Shown here piece by piece: positions 42,701 through 52,361 of a DNA stretch of 64,000 nt. The translations under genes were made by a program, and so were the position numbers. Position 1 is the stretch's first letter; every line of letters starts with the position of its first letter. The stretch covers positions 341,201-405,200 of the forward strand of contig OZ025881.1 of NCBI GenBank assembly GCA_964019415.1. Direction: 5' to 3'. The stretch comes from Ianthella basta (taxonomy: Eukaryota > Porifera > Demospongiae > Verongiida > Ianthellidae). Under the pieces are notes generated by a model. The model had not been told where the DNA came from. It did no database searches and saw nothing but the letters and a program-made list of their open reading frames with translations.

Positions 42701-45700
42701 TGCTAGTGAGCTGTGTGGATCTGGAAGACCTTCATTCTGCTGTAGGTACCTCAGAAGAGCCATCCACCTCGCAGTTCCTACCAACACAAGTGCCATGCGA
42801 GTTGCAGACCTTCATATCATGTGGTATATTAGATTTTATATCATATTTGTTGCTATTGTTTGCTGTAATAATGGTGGAAAAATGGCGGCAAGATCTACGC
42901 AGATTTGAGTCTCTTGAGTTCCCTCACGATCCTTTCCTATCAAGTTGTAGCAGCACTGAAGTCCTCCACAGCCTCAGACAGTATGCCTAGATGCTGCCCA
43001 TGTAACAGCAGTGGCCACTGCATAAGATGCGTCTGTGTTCAGGACAAAAGAAACTGCGACAACTGCGCCCCTTCCCATCAGGATCGCTGCTCTAATCAGC
43101 CTCAGACCAGCACCAGATCACAGACAGTGTTGGCCAAAGACCACCCTCCTCAATCGTTGGAGGCCAATTCCGTGATTACAGAGGCCAACAGCACTCCTTC
43201 CCCGATGAACGTGGTGGGGGCTCCCGACCCTCCTTCACCTTCAGCGATAGTCGCATCCGCCAAAACCCCCGTTGTATGCCCAGATGCCGAGCCCTCAGCA
43301 CGATTCTCACCTCCAGAACTACCCCCCTACCAACCATCATTCTAACCTGCATTCACCTGGGGACAGTTAGATGGACAAGACTTTACACAGGCTATTTCAG
43401 CAGCCTATGCTGAGGTCATACACTGGCACCATAATCTGTTGGATGCATCCAACGCATTCAACCTCCTCAACAGGCAGGTGGCCCTGCGCAACATAACTAC
43501 TGTATGTCCATCAATCACCACAGTGCTAATCAACACATACAGAGGGGACGCAGAGCTTTTTGTCGACAGCCAGACCCTATACTCACGTGAAGGCACTACA
43601 CAGGGAGACCCACTTGCCATGGCTGATAGCACTAGACAAATGCCCGTGTGTCCGCCCCATTGGAGTTGCCGAGGTGGTACGCAGAATACTAGGGAAGGCC
43701 ATTCTATCCGTTGCCGCCACTGATGTTCAGCACGCTGCAGGAGCAATCCAGCTCTGGCCACAGTCCCTCTCATTAAAGCCTGCCAAATTAGCGACTTGGT
43801 GGGAGAGGTGTGGTTTGCGGATGATGCAACTGGGAGTGGCCCACTTACAGCCCTCTGCACCTGGTGGGACAAGCTCGTCACACTTGGCCCTAACTTTGGC
43901 TACCATCCCAATGGTGAGAAGACCTGGCTAGTTGTCAAAGAGGGTCTAGAGGATGCAGCCACAGAAGCCTTCAAGGGAACTAGTGTGCAGGTAACAGCAC
44001 AGGGCCGAAGCACCTTGGAGCAGCACTTGGTTCTCGCCCATTTGTGGAGCAGTGCGTGTCACAGCAGGTAGAGGAATGGATAGCAGAGCTGGAGCAGCTG
44101 TCCATCATTGCTCACAGTCACCCACAAGCTGCTTACTGTGCCTATAGCCACGGCCTCAAGGGCAAATGGCTATATCTAGCATGGACTGTTCCCAACATCA
44201 GCAAACTCCTCCAACCCCTTGAAAACATTCTCCGTGAAAAGTTCATCCCTGCCCTCACAGGCAGACCAGCTCCCAGTGACACCGAGAGAGAGCTCCTGGC
44301 ACTACCTGCCAGGAATGGCGGTCTCGGAATCGTCAATCCAGCCTCAACAGCCGACCGAGAGCACCAGACATCCCTACATCTGTCATCTCCACTTATCTCG
44401 CTTATCACTCATGGACAAAGAGGCCTAGCCCAAATTGTAACCCTACAATGCCGGGCAAGAAGTGAGATACTGCAGACAAAGAGGAAGCACGAAGAACAAG
44501 CAACAGCCAATGTCCATGACAAGTTACCCGAGCCACTACAACGCGCAAGGAAACTTGCCAGCGAGAAGGGAGCCTCAAGCTGGCTCACAGCCCTGCCACT
44601 GCAGCACCATGGCTTTGACATCCACAAGGGAGCATTCACAGATGCATTGTCACTGAGGTATGGGTGGGCCCTGGAGAGGTTGCCCTCCCACTGCGTCTGT
44701 GGCAAACCATTCAACGCTGACCATGCCTTAAACTGCCCCACCGGCGGATTCCCAACAGCACGCCACAATAAAGTCAGGGACCTCCTAGCCTCTCTGCTAA
44801 CAGAAGTCTGCTCAGATGTGGCAGTGGAGCCAGCCCTTCAACCCATTACAGGAGAGACCTTTCAGCGGAGATCCACATCCACTGACAGTGGAGCTCGCCT
44901 GGACATTCGTGCGAGAGGCTTCTGGGGGGGTAGGTCAGAAAGTGCATTTTTTTGATGTCAGGATTTTTAATCCCAATGCACCTTCCAACCACACCCCATC
45001 CTGTGCTGCCAACTATCGTCGCCATGAGAAAGCCAAGCAGAACATGTATGAAGAACGGATCAGGGAAGTGGAGCATGCCTCCTGCACTCCACTAGTCTTC
45101 ACAACATCAGGCGGAGCTAGCCCACTCACAAGCACCTTCCTGAAGCACCTGGCTTCAAGGCTGGCTGAGAAGCAAGACATGGCCTACAGCACAACCATTG
45201 GCTGGCTGCGGGCCAGGCTCAATTTCAGTTTGCTACGATCAGCAGTGATGTGCAGCCGCGGGTCTAGATCGTCAACAGGCCGTGCATTCCACGACAGCAC
45301 TCCTGACGTCGCTGTAGTGGGGTCCAGACTCCAGATGGACTAAATCACTCTCATGTAACCATCATAACACATTCACCCCTCCCTCCCCAATGTACAGACC
45401 AAAAACTGCATACCGCATGTATGTTGCCTATTATATTGTATTTGTTGACTAAATGGGAAAAAAAATATTTGTTGCTACCATATATCTTTGTACACAAATT
45501 TTGTGTGAATAGTTTTTGTGGATGAAGGCAGCCACAAAGATTTCTACTCATTGAAATTTTCAACGATTACAGTAATTATGATTACCATAAATATTCTTAA
45601 AATTGAAAATCTAAAGTTTGTAAACTTCCAGCAATCTTGCCTTGACCTGCTCTAAAAATTCAATTTATTGGCCGTCTCTAAAGTTCGGGAAAACCTCTAA

Positions 45701-48072
45701 TTTCGGCAAGGGTAAGGTCATATCGCCATTAATTTTGCCTCCATGCTTGATGAACACAAACGCTTCTCCAATACTGGGGTTCCACACGTCCTTGTAGACA
45801 TGATATCCGCAAATAATGCACGATACTGTTACAAAGAAAGTGCCAGCGGCAGCCATTTTCTGTACAGAGCCTTCCTAAAAATGGCGGCAGAGAATGCTCC
45901 AATTTTGCAAGAAGGCTCTAATTTTCGCAAGAAGACAGCAAAGAAGATCATATTGCCTCCTAAATTTCAAAAGATTAGATTTGAAATGCAGATAAAGTTT
46001 ACGAATGTTTAGAATATTTACGGTAGGAGAAATTGTTGAGCATAAGCACAGCAGTCACTTCATTAATGGGCAGAACGTTTTGATCCATAGATCTTCTTCA
46101 GCTGTTACAGCAATTATGTATTGTATAAATTGTATTTCTCTGTATAAAAACTTTGTAAGAAGACTAATAGCCCAACCTACAGTGCAAATCAGTTGCTCAT
46201 GTTACATGTAACCTGTACGGCAGCTATGATAATGCAAAAATTGTTTGTTCACCCCTGAATTTGATTTTCTCCCTCTGTAGACCATCAAGCTCTGTGTCGT
46301 TTCTTGGGTGGAAAGCACAAGTTGAGAAAATTGACTCTCCATAGAATGCCTGTCAAGATTTTCATGGCAGCACTTTCTACTGAGAGCAGCACCATGGAGG
46401 AGCTTGAGTGCGAATTTGACTGTTATACTGTAAGAGCCTTTGTGTTCTGCCTTATGATGAATCCTTTTGATGTGTGCATGATGGGAAGATGAACATGTAC
46501 ACTGTAAAGTGTATGTTTCATTGTTTGTGGGCTTTGGAACCATTTGTGATTCACAGGCAATGCAATATCTATTCAACTTTCTATGCAGTGTGGACCAGAG
46601 AGTGAACGTTCCATTACTGACTCTCTTCAAAACACATCTCTGAAGCGTGTCAGGATAATGGGGGATGTAAATGAAATGTTACTCCCCATCTTAAGAGGGC
46701 TTGCTGCAAACACCAGTACAGTTGAGCGGACAGTGTGGTACTTTGATTCATTCATTGAATGGGAGCCTTTCGTGTTGACTTCATGTGAGTGAGCGCAGAT
46801 CAGACTTATGGGGTCAAGATACCAAACATGTCCTTTGCAAGTGAACAGCCTAAACTGTACCCATGCAAGACACACATCACCAAACTTACCAGTGGATGTT
46901 GTTGGTCCCAACCCAACACTACTACATACGTACATTGTGTGCAGGCAATGTGCAGGTGTATGCAATGTGTGCTTTATGCATGGTGAAACTGTGTATACAT
47001 ATACACATATGACACAACTGAATGGAAATGGTGTCTAGCATTGTTTGTACTTCATTGTGTGTCAGCAGTTCTTGTCTGCCCTGAAAGGTCACACAACTCC
47101 CTTCATGTTCTGTGCAGAAACCTCATTGCACACACCTCAGTCTTTCTCCACAACTGTATGACATATGGCTACAACACAGTGCTTGTGTTTCTACATCATT
47201 GCCATGCCCATACCCCCTGTCTTCCCAATGCAGTGGGGGCTCAGCTGCCTGAGCTGAAACGGTTCTTAGTCCACTGCGTCAAGTGTCACCTCACATTGCG
47301 CCTCCCTGTTAGTGTGTGGGGCACTCTCCTGTCTGGAGTGGGAGCTGCCACACAGTTGGAACAGCTGAGGGTGCATATGTGGGGCAAGCCTGTAAGTATA
47401 ATGCAATCCTTACACATTGTTGGAGTCTCTGATGTCATGTGACACGTGAGTGATGTCCTTGTATGCAGTGGAAGGCTGGTCCAGAGTGGGACCACATTGA
47501 CCAGACTACACTGGAGGAGACAGAGACATCGTGGGCACACAGCAAGTGTAGGGAAGTCGTGTTTAGTACTCCTGACATTGATGTGAGTGTGTGCAGTTTG
47601 TCTGTGCTAGTACCCACTACATCACACCACACCACACTACACCATTGTTTCACATAGCTGACCACTTACTCCTCTCCATATACGTACGTATGGTGTATCT
47701 AAAAATCCACACAACACAACACACCACATCACACCACAGTATACCACACTAGCTAAGCTTTACTAAATTTCTTATTCTTCCTCATTGTTTGGTTAGTACG
47801 ACTATTTGAGTGCGCATAATATGCATGTGAAAGGAAGCACACTGGATGCAACCACCAAGCTGTTGTGCGCTGTTGTCAGTGGCATCATTCAAAGGAAGGA
47901 CTCTTTTGTCATGGAGGTGCGGGTGGATGAAAGTCAGGTCAGCATGCTGCACAAGTTGAAGGACGTTGCTGGGGGCAACTGTGGGGTAACAGTGGAGAAG
48001 AGAGAGAGAATGTTGAAGAGGATAAAACTTCCGTCTGTCACTGTGCTAGTACTGAGGCCTCCGTTGCCGTAG
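29815..48072 (+). CDS. NLR-2: caspase-CARD-Death-NACHT-LRR receptor
   Basis: Paralogue of NLR-1 with an added CARD and doubled linker. Fourteen exons are in consistent phase: 29815-30334, 30451-30762, 31874-31954, 33074-33277, 34800-34880, 35280-35486, 38425-38745, 39229-39569, 39659-41408, 46281-46429, 46589-46784, 47234-47391, 47469-47582 and 47797-48072, giving 1569 codons plus stop. Caspase dyad His96 and Cys136 is present. The loop before the His strand is 13 residues shorter than in NLR-1, and the AWR motif reads AWPG, so one S1-pocket arginine seems lost. CARD and Death in tandem before NACHT could join two adaptor systems. All exons are open. Alternative splicing could omit phase 1-1 exons (linkers or CARD) without a frameshift. 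Whether one transcript spans all 18 kb is inferred. Confidence 0.75.
30885..31538. mobile_element. Foldback element, short form, in NLR-2 intron 2
   Basis: Same family as 7414-9451: begins TACTGTATGGCAGGAAATTT and ends with AAATTTCCGGCCATACAGTA. The internal sequence is about 650 bases against 2 kb in unit 1. Confidence 0.55.
31874..31954 (+). CDS. NLR-2 exon 3: linker L1, first copy
   Basis: Phase 1-1 exon encoding [20 protein letters not shown] and a PPTEL end. It is six codons longer than in NLR-1. Confidence 0.6.
   Translation, partial: GHMPQLMVWVLRGSMLLPCPLPRPQN
33074..33277 (+). CDS. NLR-2 exon 4: linker L2, first copy
   Basis: Phase 1-1, 68 codons, same Ser/Pro then basic pattern as NLR-1 exon 4, with [20 protein letters not shown]: the first basic pair is weakened (RNR for RKR). 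Confidence 0.65.
34036..34095. repeat. Short hairpin (CCAGACC...GGTCTGG)
   Basis: CCAGACCACTTCTCCCC is inverted at GGGGAGAAGGGTCTGG around a short loop. Similar hairpins with CAGACCCTTTC lie at 38010-38075 and near 17757, indicating a small dispersed foldback family. Confidence 0.5.
34150..34402. mobile_element. Foldback element with about 70-bp arms
   Basis: TACCAGGCAACCGCCCGCCC and the following 50 bases are repeated inverted near 34325-34392. GC-rich compared with its surroundings. It lies between the two linker blocks of NLR-2, at the edge of the internal duplication. Confidence 0.6.
34800..34880 (+). CDS. NLR-2 exon 5: linker L1, second copy
   Basis: Phase 1-1 exon like 31874-31954, with good splice sites (TTTGGTAG, G|GTGAGT). 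Confidence 0.55.
   Translation, partial: GHMPQLMILVLWGSMLLPCPLPRPQN
35280..35486 (+). CDS. NLR-2 exon 6: linker L2, second copy
   Basis: Phase 1-1, one codon longer than the first copy. It keeps [20 protein letters not shown] and ends in RLISCDG. It remains open despite duplication. Confidence 0.55.
35669..37312. mobile_element. Long-TIR MITE, second copy
   Basis: Same element as 11936-13574, with TA at 35667-35668 and 37313-37314 and ends CGCATGTGG / CCCACATGCG. It shares the same insertion site relative to L2, so the insertion predates the split of these blocks or the empty block lost it by excision. Confidence 0.7.
38425..38745 (+). CDS. NLR-2 exon 7: CARD domain
   Basis: A phase 1-1 exon of 321 bases encodes a [24 protein letters not shown], then [18 protein letters not shown] and [14 protein letters not shown], then [20 protein letters not shown] follow the six-helix CARD pattern I know from APAF1, NOD and RAIDD-type domains (VLxxLL, LxxxExxxIxxKPxxxxQVxxLLDILxxKG, FxxFCxALRxSxxxxLAdxL). 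NLR-1 and NLR-3 have no equivalent in their introns. The exon is flanked by direct repeats (37779-37900, 38909-39045), suggesting arrival or loss by segmental duplication. Confidence 0.85.
39229..39569 (+). CDS. NLR-2 exon 8: Death domain
   Basis: The exon encodes [20 protein letters not shown] and onward, in phase 1 to 0, and ends in SLPQEPTQQ. It is very close to NLR-3 and slightly less so to NLR-1. Confidence 0.85.
39659..41408 (+). CDS. NLR-2 exon 9: NACHT domain
   Basis: A 1750-base open exon with [20 protein letters not shown] and [10 protein letters not shown] intact. The Pro/Ser insert is shorter than in NLR-1. It ends with [16 protein letters not shown] and [15 protein letters not shown], the first LRR-like unit. 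Confidence 0.9.
41409..42842 (+). other. NLR-2 intron 9, part before LINE
   Basis: Colinear with 17457-18900 of unit 1, many small differences. No exon seen. Confidence 0.5.
42856..45464 (+). mobile_element. RLE-type non-LTR retrotransposon (LINE), rearranged copy
   Basis: Inserted with a 13-bp target duplication ATATTTGTTGCTA (42843-42855, 45465-45477) and a short A-run at its 3' end; unit 1 near 18890 lacks it. The 5' part encodes a Cys-rich start ([18 protein letters not shown] at 42984). The reverse transcriptase is incomplete and out of order: [11 protein letters not shown] is followed by a segment that should precede it ([20 protein letters not shown]), then WFADDAT. The 3' part (44044-44955) is open and carries a C-C-H-C knuckle and an ARLDI...FFDVRIFNP motif like the restriction-like endonuclease of R2/NeSL-type LINEs. 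It is not active. Confidence 0.75.
45585..46023. mobile_element. 439-bp TA-flanked MITE
   Basis: CCATAAATATTCTTAAAATT and the inverse of CCGTAAATATTCTAAACATT form the ends; TA at 45583-45584 and 46024-45 bases' end (46024-46025). Unit 1 reads straight through as GATTAGGAGAAATTG near 19010. Tc1/mariner-type non-autonomous element specific to unit 2. Confidence 0.7.
46281..46429 (+). CDS. NLR-2 exon 10: LRR-like repeat R1
   Basis: The exon encodes [20 protein letters not shown] and [18 protein letters not shown]. Phase 1 to 0. NLR-2 has one exon of this type where NLR-1 has two. Confidence 0.75.
46589..47391 (+). CDS. NLR-2 exons 11-12: repeats R2 and R3
   Basis: 46589-46784 encodes [20 protein letters not shown] and [20 protein letters not shown]. 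47234-47391 encodes [20 protein letters not shown] and [15 protein letters not shown]. Phases match NLR-1. Confidence 0.75.
47469..48072 (+). CDS. NLR-2 exons 13-14: C-terminal segment
   Basis: 47469-47582 encodes [19 protein letters not shown] and onward. Terminal exon 47797-48072 encodes [20 protein letters not shown] and [20 protein letters not shown], then a basic-hydrophobic end ([20 protein letters not shown]) and TAG. The last 25 residues differ from NLR-1. Confidence 0.7.
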
Positions 48073-49184
48073 CTACATGTTGTAGAAACTGCAGTGTGAA
48101 CTTTGCACAATGCATTAATTACATGTACCATGTATGCATGTATTTCAACAGTCTACATTAATAATATACAGTAACAATAGCCATGTATTTGTTATTAATT
48201 ATTATTGTTGAGTTACTACATTTTCACTGACAGATTGATTAGTGCTCAGGTCAGTTCTGGATATCATTGACATTGAGTGTGCATGTGTTGAGGTACTTGA
48301 AGACAATGAGCTCAAGGGGAGAGCAAGTTACTGAGTGCTGTATGCGGAGGAGGGAGTGTTGGTTTAAAGAGCAAGTGGCACTGTTTGCTGTGCCATACAT
48401 GTACATGGCCATCATTCAGTGCTGCTCTGTCTCAACAGCTGTCATCCATGGCCTGGGCAACAAGATGTTCCTCAATTTGCCTACTCTGAGGAGAAATTAT
48501 AATAGCGTTAGTGTGTCTTCCTGAAGGCACAAGGCAGCACCATCTAGGACAGGGAGAGAAGCTCTAGTGTATAGCTATTGGGATGAGGGAGTATTGACAC
48601 CCACCACACACGCATGGCTTCAATCAGATGGTGTGTTACTGACTGTTGTGTGCCCAGGGCCTGTGTAGCTATGAACACAGAATTGACCTCTCCACTTATG
48701 CCTGCCATGGATGAGGTCCTTGCAATTGGCTCAGAGATGAGTTCAGAGGGGCAACTGTAGCTATTCATTTTAGGTCCAGGACTGGAGTGCACCGTGTGCA
48801 GCTAGCTAGGTTCATCACATGCACATTGAATGCATGTTGTCTACACACACACACACACACCCGGGTGTGCCGAGTTGGCTAGCTACAGTTGCACTGTCCA
48901 AACAGCTTATTAGTTAAAGAGGTGAACATGCGCATGCCGCGCACCATGTACGTAGCTGTATACCATGTTCAGACGAAGCTGTACCGTAGCCAAGTAACTT
49001 TGTAGTATGATAATGTGGTAACATAATCGGTGCTAACGATATTGTTTATAGTGATTCTGGGAAATTGTACAGGAGAGCGCAGAAAATGGCTGTCATTCGT
49101 ACACTCAGTCGATGTGCTGCTCTGGATCACTGACGCGCCCTTTGTCAGTTGGTTCATGTCCTATTAAAATAGCAAGAAGTAGTC
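48073..49184 (+). other. Spacer NLR-2 to CPSF1 exon
   Basis: Colinear with 21411-22628 but with one copy of the 96-base segment and a CA tract of about 18 bases. CPSF1 5' flank lies at the end. No gene seen. Confidence 0.5.
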
Positions 49185-49328
49185 ATGTACGCGTTGTACA
49201 AGGAGACCCACCCTCCCACGGCGGTGGAGCACTGTGTGAGCTGCAGCTTCCTGCGGGGCGTCTCGGGCTGGGAGCACAACCTAATCACCGCCGCAGCCTC
49301 CTACCTCCGTATCTACAGGCTGAAGAAG
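49185..49328 (+). CDS. CPSF1: CPSF1 first coding exon, copy 2, open
   Basis: Encodes 48 residues: MYALYKETHPPTAVEHCVSC, later NLITAAASYLRIYRLKK. It matches the N-terminus of CPSF160, the scaffold of the pre-mRNA cleavage and polyadenylation complex (human MYAVYKQAHPPTGLEF...QLYVYRL). It ends at a GTACCC donor. A further trace, AAAGAGAAGTGCTGGAG with GTGAGT after it (49552-49573), resembles the REKLEL part of CPSF1 exon 2. Then the sequence passes into NELFCD copy 3, so this copy cannot make CPSF1. Confidence 0.75.
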
Positions 49329-49634
49329 GTACCCTCAATGAGACGTACCCTCCCAGTTGTTGCACTTAATGCATGTGTGGTCTACAAGTGACAGCAGCTG
49401 TGTGATCATGCACTCTGGGAAGCCTAGGTCGGCGTCTGAGTATCCAGTTTTGCAGTGTCAGTGTTTGTACGTATCATGTAGGATACGTGTGGGAGGTTGG
49501 TACGTTGGTGTGCGTTGAACAAGTGGTATTCCCTTCCCTCATCATCAGGCAAAGAGAAGTGCTGGAGTTGTAGGTGAGTCCAGTCACACAAGCACAAACA
49601 TTTATGTGCAGACATTTCTATTCCCTCTCAGTGT

Positions 49635-49664
49635 GTCAGTATGGCCGAGTGGCCTAAGGTGTTG
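49635..49664 (+). pseudogene. Decayed tRNA-Leu 5' half at unit 2/3 junction
   Basis: GTCAGTATGGCCGAGTGGCC is the same tRNA-Leu fragment as at 26168, with several changes, again joined to TGGTGGATCCTTGATTC of the NELFCD intron. Confidence 0.55.
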
Positions 49665-49665
49665 T

Positions 49666-50748
49666 GGTGGATCCTTGATTCACATTGACACTGAGATGTG
49701 AGGAAGGAATGTGTTCATTTTCCCAAGACTTGTTTTACCTCACAGCACACACACATTGCACTGTCTTCCTTTATATTGCTCACTTCCACACTACCACCAC
49801 ACACCCTCCTCTCTTCCTTTGGTTGGAGGAGATGATTGGCTATTCAACATGGAGGAATCTTGTCTACCAACTGGCAGAGCAGTTTCCAGATTGTCCCACA
49901 CTCCAGTTTGCCATAAAGGTGGCTGTACATCACCTCTCCTTATTCTGTCACTGTCTGCACTTCTCCACCTGCCAAGTGTGGGATGCATATGTCATTAAGT
50001 GCCACCTCTCCGCCTCCCCCTCCCTCCTCCTGCCCCTCCCTCCCCCTCCTCCTGCCCCTCCCTCCCCCTCCTCCTGCCCCTCCCTCCCCCTCCTCCTGCC
50101 CCTCCCTCCCCCACCCCCTCCCCAGCAATGTTCTCAACCCAGCAGACATGGCCGTGGTACATTGGGGAGGGGAGCACACACGTTTGTGTGTGTTTGTGTA
50201 CCCTGCAGTGTGTCACTGTGCACCCCACTCCCCCAGGTGTACCAGCACTATGTAGACCTGGACAGAGTCCCACCTGCAGACTTCCTCAGAATACCTCACT
50301 TCTTGGGTGAGTTGGATGCACCAGAGCTTGTGGTCATGTGACGTCTGACTGTCTCACTCCTCAACTTTCTGCATTTTCACTCCCCTCCCCCTCCTCTTCC
50401 CTCCCCTCCCCTTCCCTACCTATGTACTGGCCTATGCTGCTAGTGTCTGGGACCAGCACACTGATATAGGTGGCCTGGGGAGTGGGGGGGGGGGGGGGGG
50501 GGGCAGTGTGTGGTAGTGTTCACTGTTAACAGTGTCTGACCTTTGTAATCAGACCACTTGTGAACTAAGACCACTAGTGAGCTAAGACTGCTTGAGGTAT
50601 CTGATTGACGGTTGTAGTTCTCTGGTATCACTGTTTCACTCCTTGTGGTGTTGTCTGCTTTTAGAGTCTTCATTGTTTGGTTTTGTTGTGTGTTGTACTG
50701 CTCAGTGTTTCACTTCTCAGACACACTGTACCTCCTACCAACCAGTAT

Positions 50749-50784
<36 letters not shown>

Positions 50785-51611
50785 TACCTCCTGCCCTCAA
50801 GGTAGTGTTTGTGGTGCATTCACGGTATGTTTACTATTTGCTGTTCTGTTCCCACTCCCACTCCAGATTGCAACCTGTCACCCATTGCACCACCCTGAGC
50901 TAATGCACCTACTGCAGAGACTGTTTGAGGCTTCAGTTCCCTCTTCAAGGGGGTCCGGCATACAGGTGGACACACACACACAAGCACCTCTCCCTCCTCC
51001 CCTGTTCCTTGTGTCCACTAGGGGCACTGGGTGGGGTATAGCAATCCCCTTGGTACCACTGCATGGTGTGGGGTTGACTATGTTCGGGTGTTGGCTGATC
51101 TGAGCTCTCCAATTTGATCTAACTACGTATGATTGCCTCTGCCCCGTTGGGTATGCCCCCACCTAATGAGGTCACACCAGTGTAGAGGTACACCTCCAGT
51201 TGGTGTTCCTCTGCCACTGGGCCTGCACCTCACCAGCTGTCCTTGGGGGGCAGTTGGGCATCAGATCCTGTATGCATGGCCAAACTCTGAGCACATTCAC
51301 ATTGTACAGAACCTTTTCAGTGGCACTACTCTCCCATCCCTCCCCCTTCCTCTCCCCCTCAGTTAGACCTCCAGAAGGTGGTAGTGGAGCGCATGGTCCA
51401 CCTGGCATTGTGTGGTCATGCAGTGTGTGTCATCAGCTACCTCTCAGAGTGCACCGTCAAACACAGCATGGACCACTCCCTCGTCAGGCACTTTGTGCAC
51501 GAGGTGACTTCACACACACAAACATGCGTATGCACATCCACACGCATAAACACCCACACATCCATGCAAACACACCACACAATCACCACACCCACCCACA
51601 CACCACACAAT

Positions 51612-51677
<66 letters not shown>

Positions 51678-52030
51678 TAGCAGAGGGATGAAGTGCTCCA
51701 TTTGCCCATCGCTTCACTCCCTCTTTGTCTCCTTCTGTTCCACCTCTCTCCCAAGGTCCTGTCTGCCATAGAACCTCCCTACTCATCTCCTCTCACTGCA
51801 GCCTTCACTCCACTGCTATCAAACAGAGACATCACAGACACAATGAGAAGTGAAGATGGCTCAGATCTTGTGACTACATTCCTGGGTGGGTCCACACCAC
51901 TTGGAGTGGAGGTGTGGGATGGGATGGGAAATGAGTTGTGTGTGTATTGTATGTGATTGTGTGTTTAGAGTGAGTTTCATTTCCTGTTCCTTAGAGAATT
52001 GTTCCAAGAAGAGCATGAAGATGAATTAAA
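49666..52030 (+). pseudogene. NELFCD: NELFCD pseudogene, copy 3
   Basis: Shares with copy 2 the loss of the exons from LISDAGYQ to LNPAD, and has decayed further. The 5' end of the WLEEMIGY exon and its 3' splice site are gone. The KYIYVLAYAAS exon is cut (starts near 50419), and the exons matching 3985-4124 and 4343-4457 are absent. A segment of about 255 bases unrelated to the other copies occupies 51014-51268. Exons near 51363-51506 and 51757-51888 persist. A run of about 20 G is at 50484-50503. Confidence 0.85.
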
Positions 52031-52352
52031 GAATTAATTATTGTGTGCATGAAGTTGTACGTACTTGTACTGTGACTCCTCCCCCTGCATGTGCATATTG
52101 AACTTAAAAGTGCAAATGATTATAATGAAACTCCATATCCACAGCAGTCTACATCTCATCCTTTGGATTGTAAATGAAGTATCACACCAAGGACAGTATG
52201 TGCACGTGGTGTGTGCGTTCTTCCTCCACCCCCCCCCCTCACATTACACCATCCACACATAGCGAAGCAACGCTTATTCCCACTCGTGCCGTTATGTTTG
52301 TTTACGCGAGACTGTGCTTAGATCCTGGCTGGATGGGACCCTGGGACTGTCT
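52031..52352 (+). other. Flank of NELFCD copy 3
   Basis: The first 160 bases match 5610-5720 of unit 1; after about 52190 it becomes unrelated to units 1 and 2. This is where the caspase-bearing 5' half of the receptor is replaced. No gene seen. Confidence 0.5.
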
Positions 52353-52361
52353 TCTGGGGAC

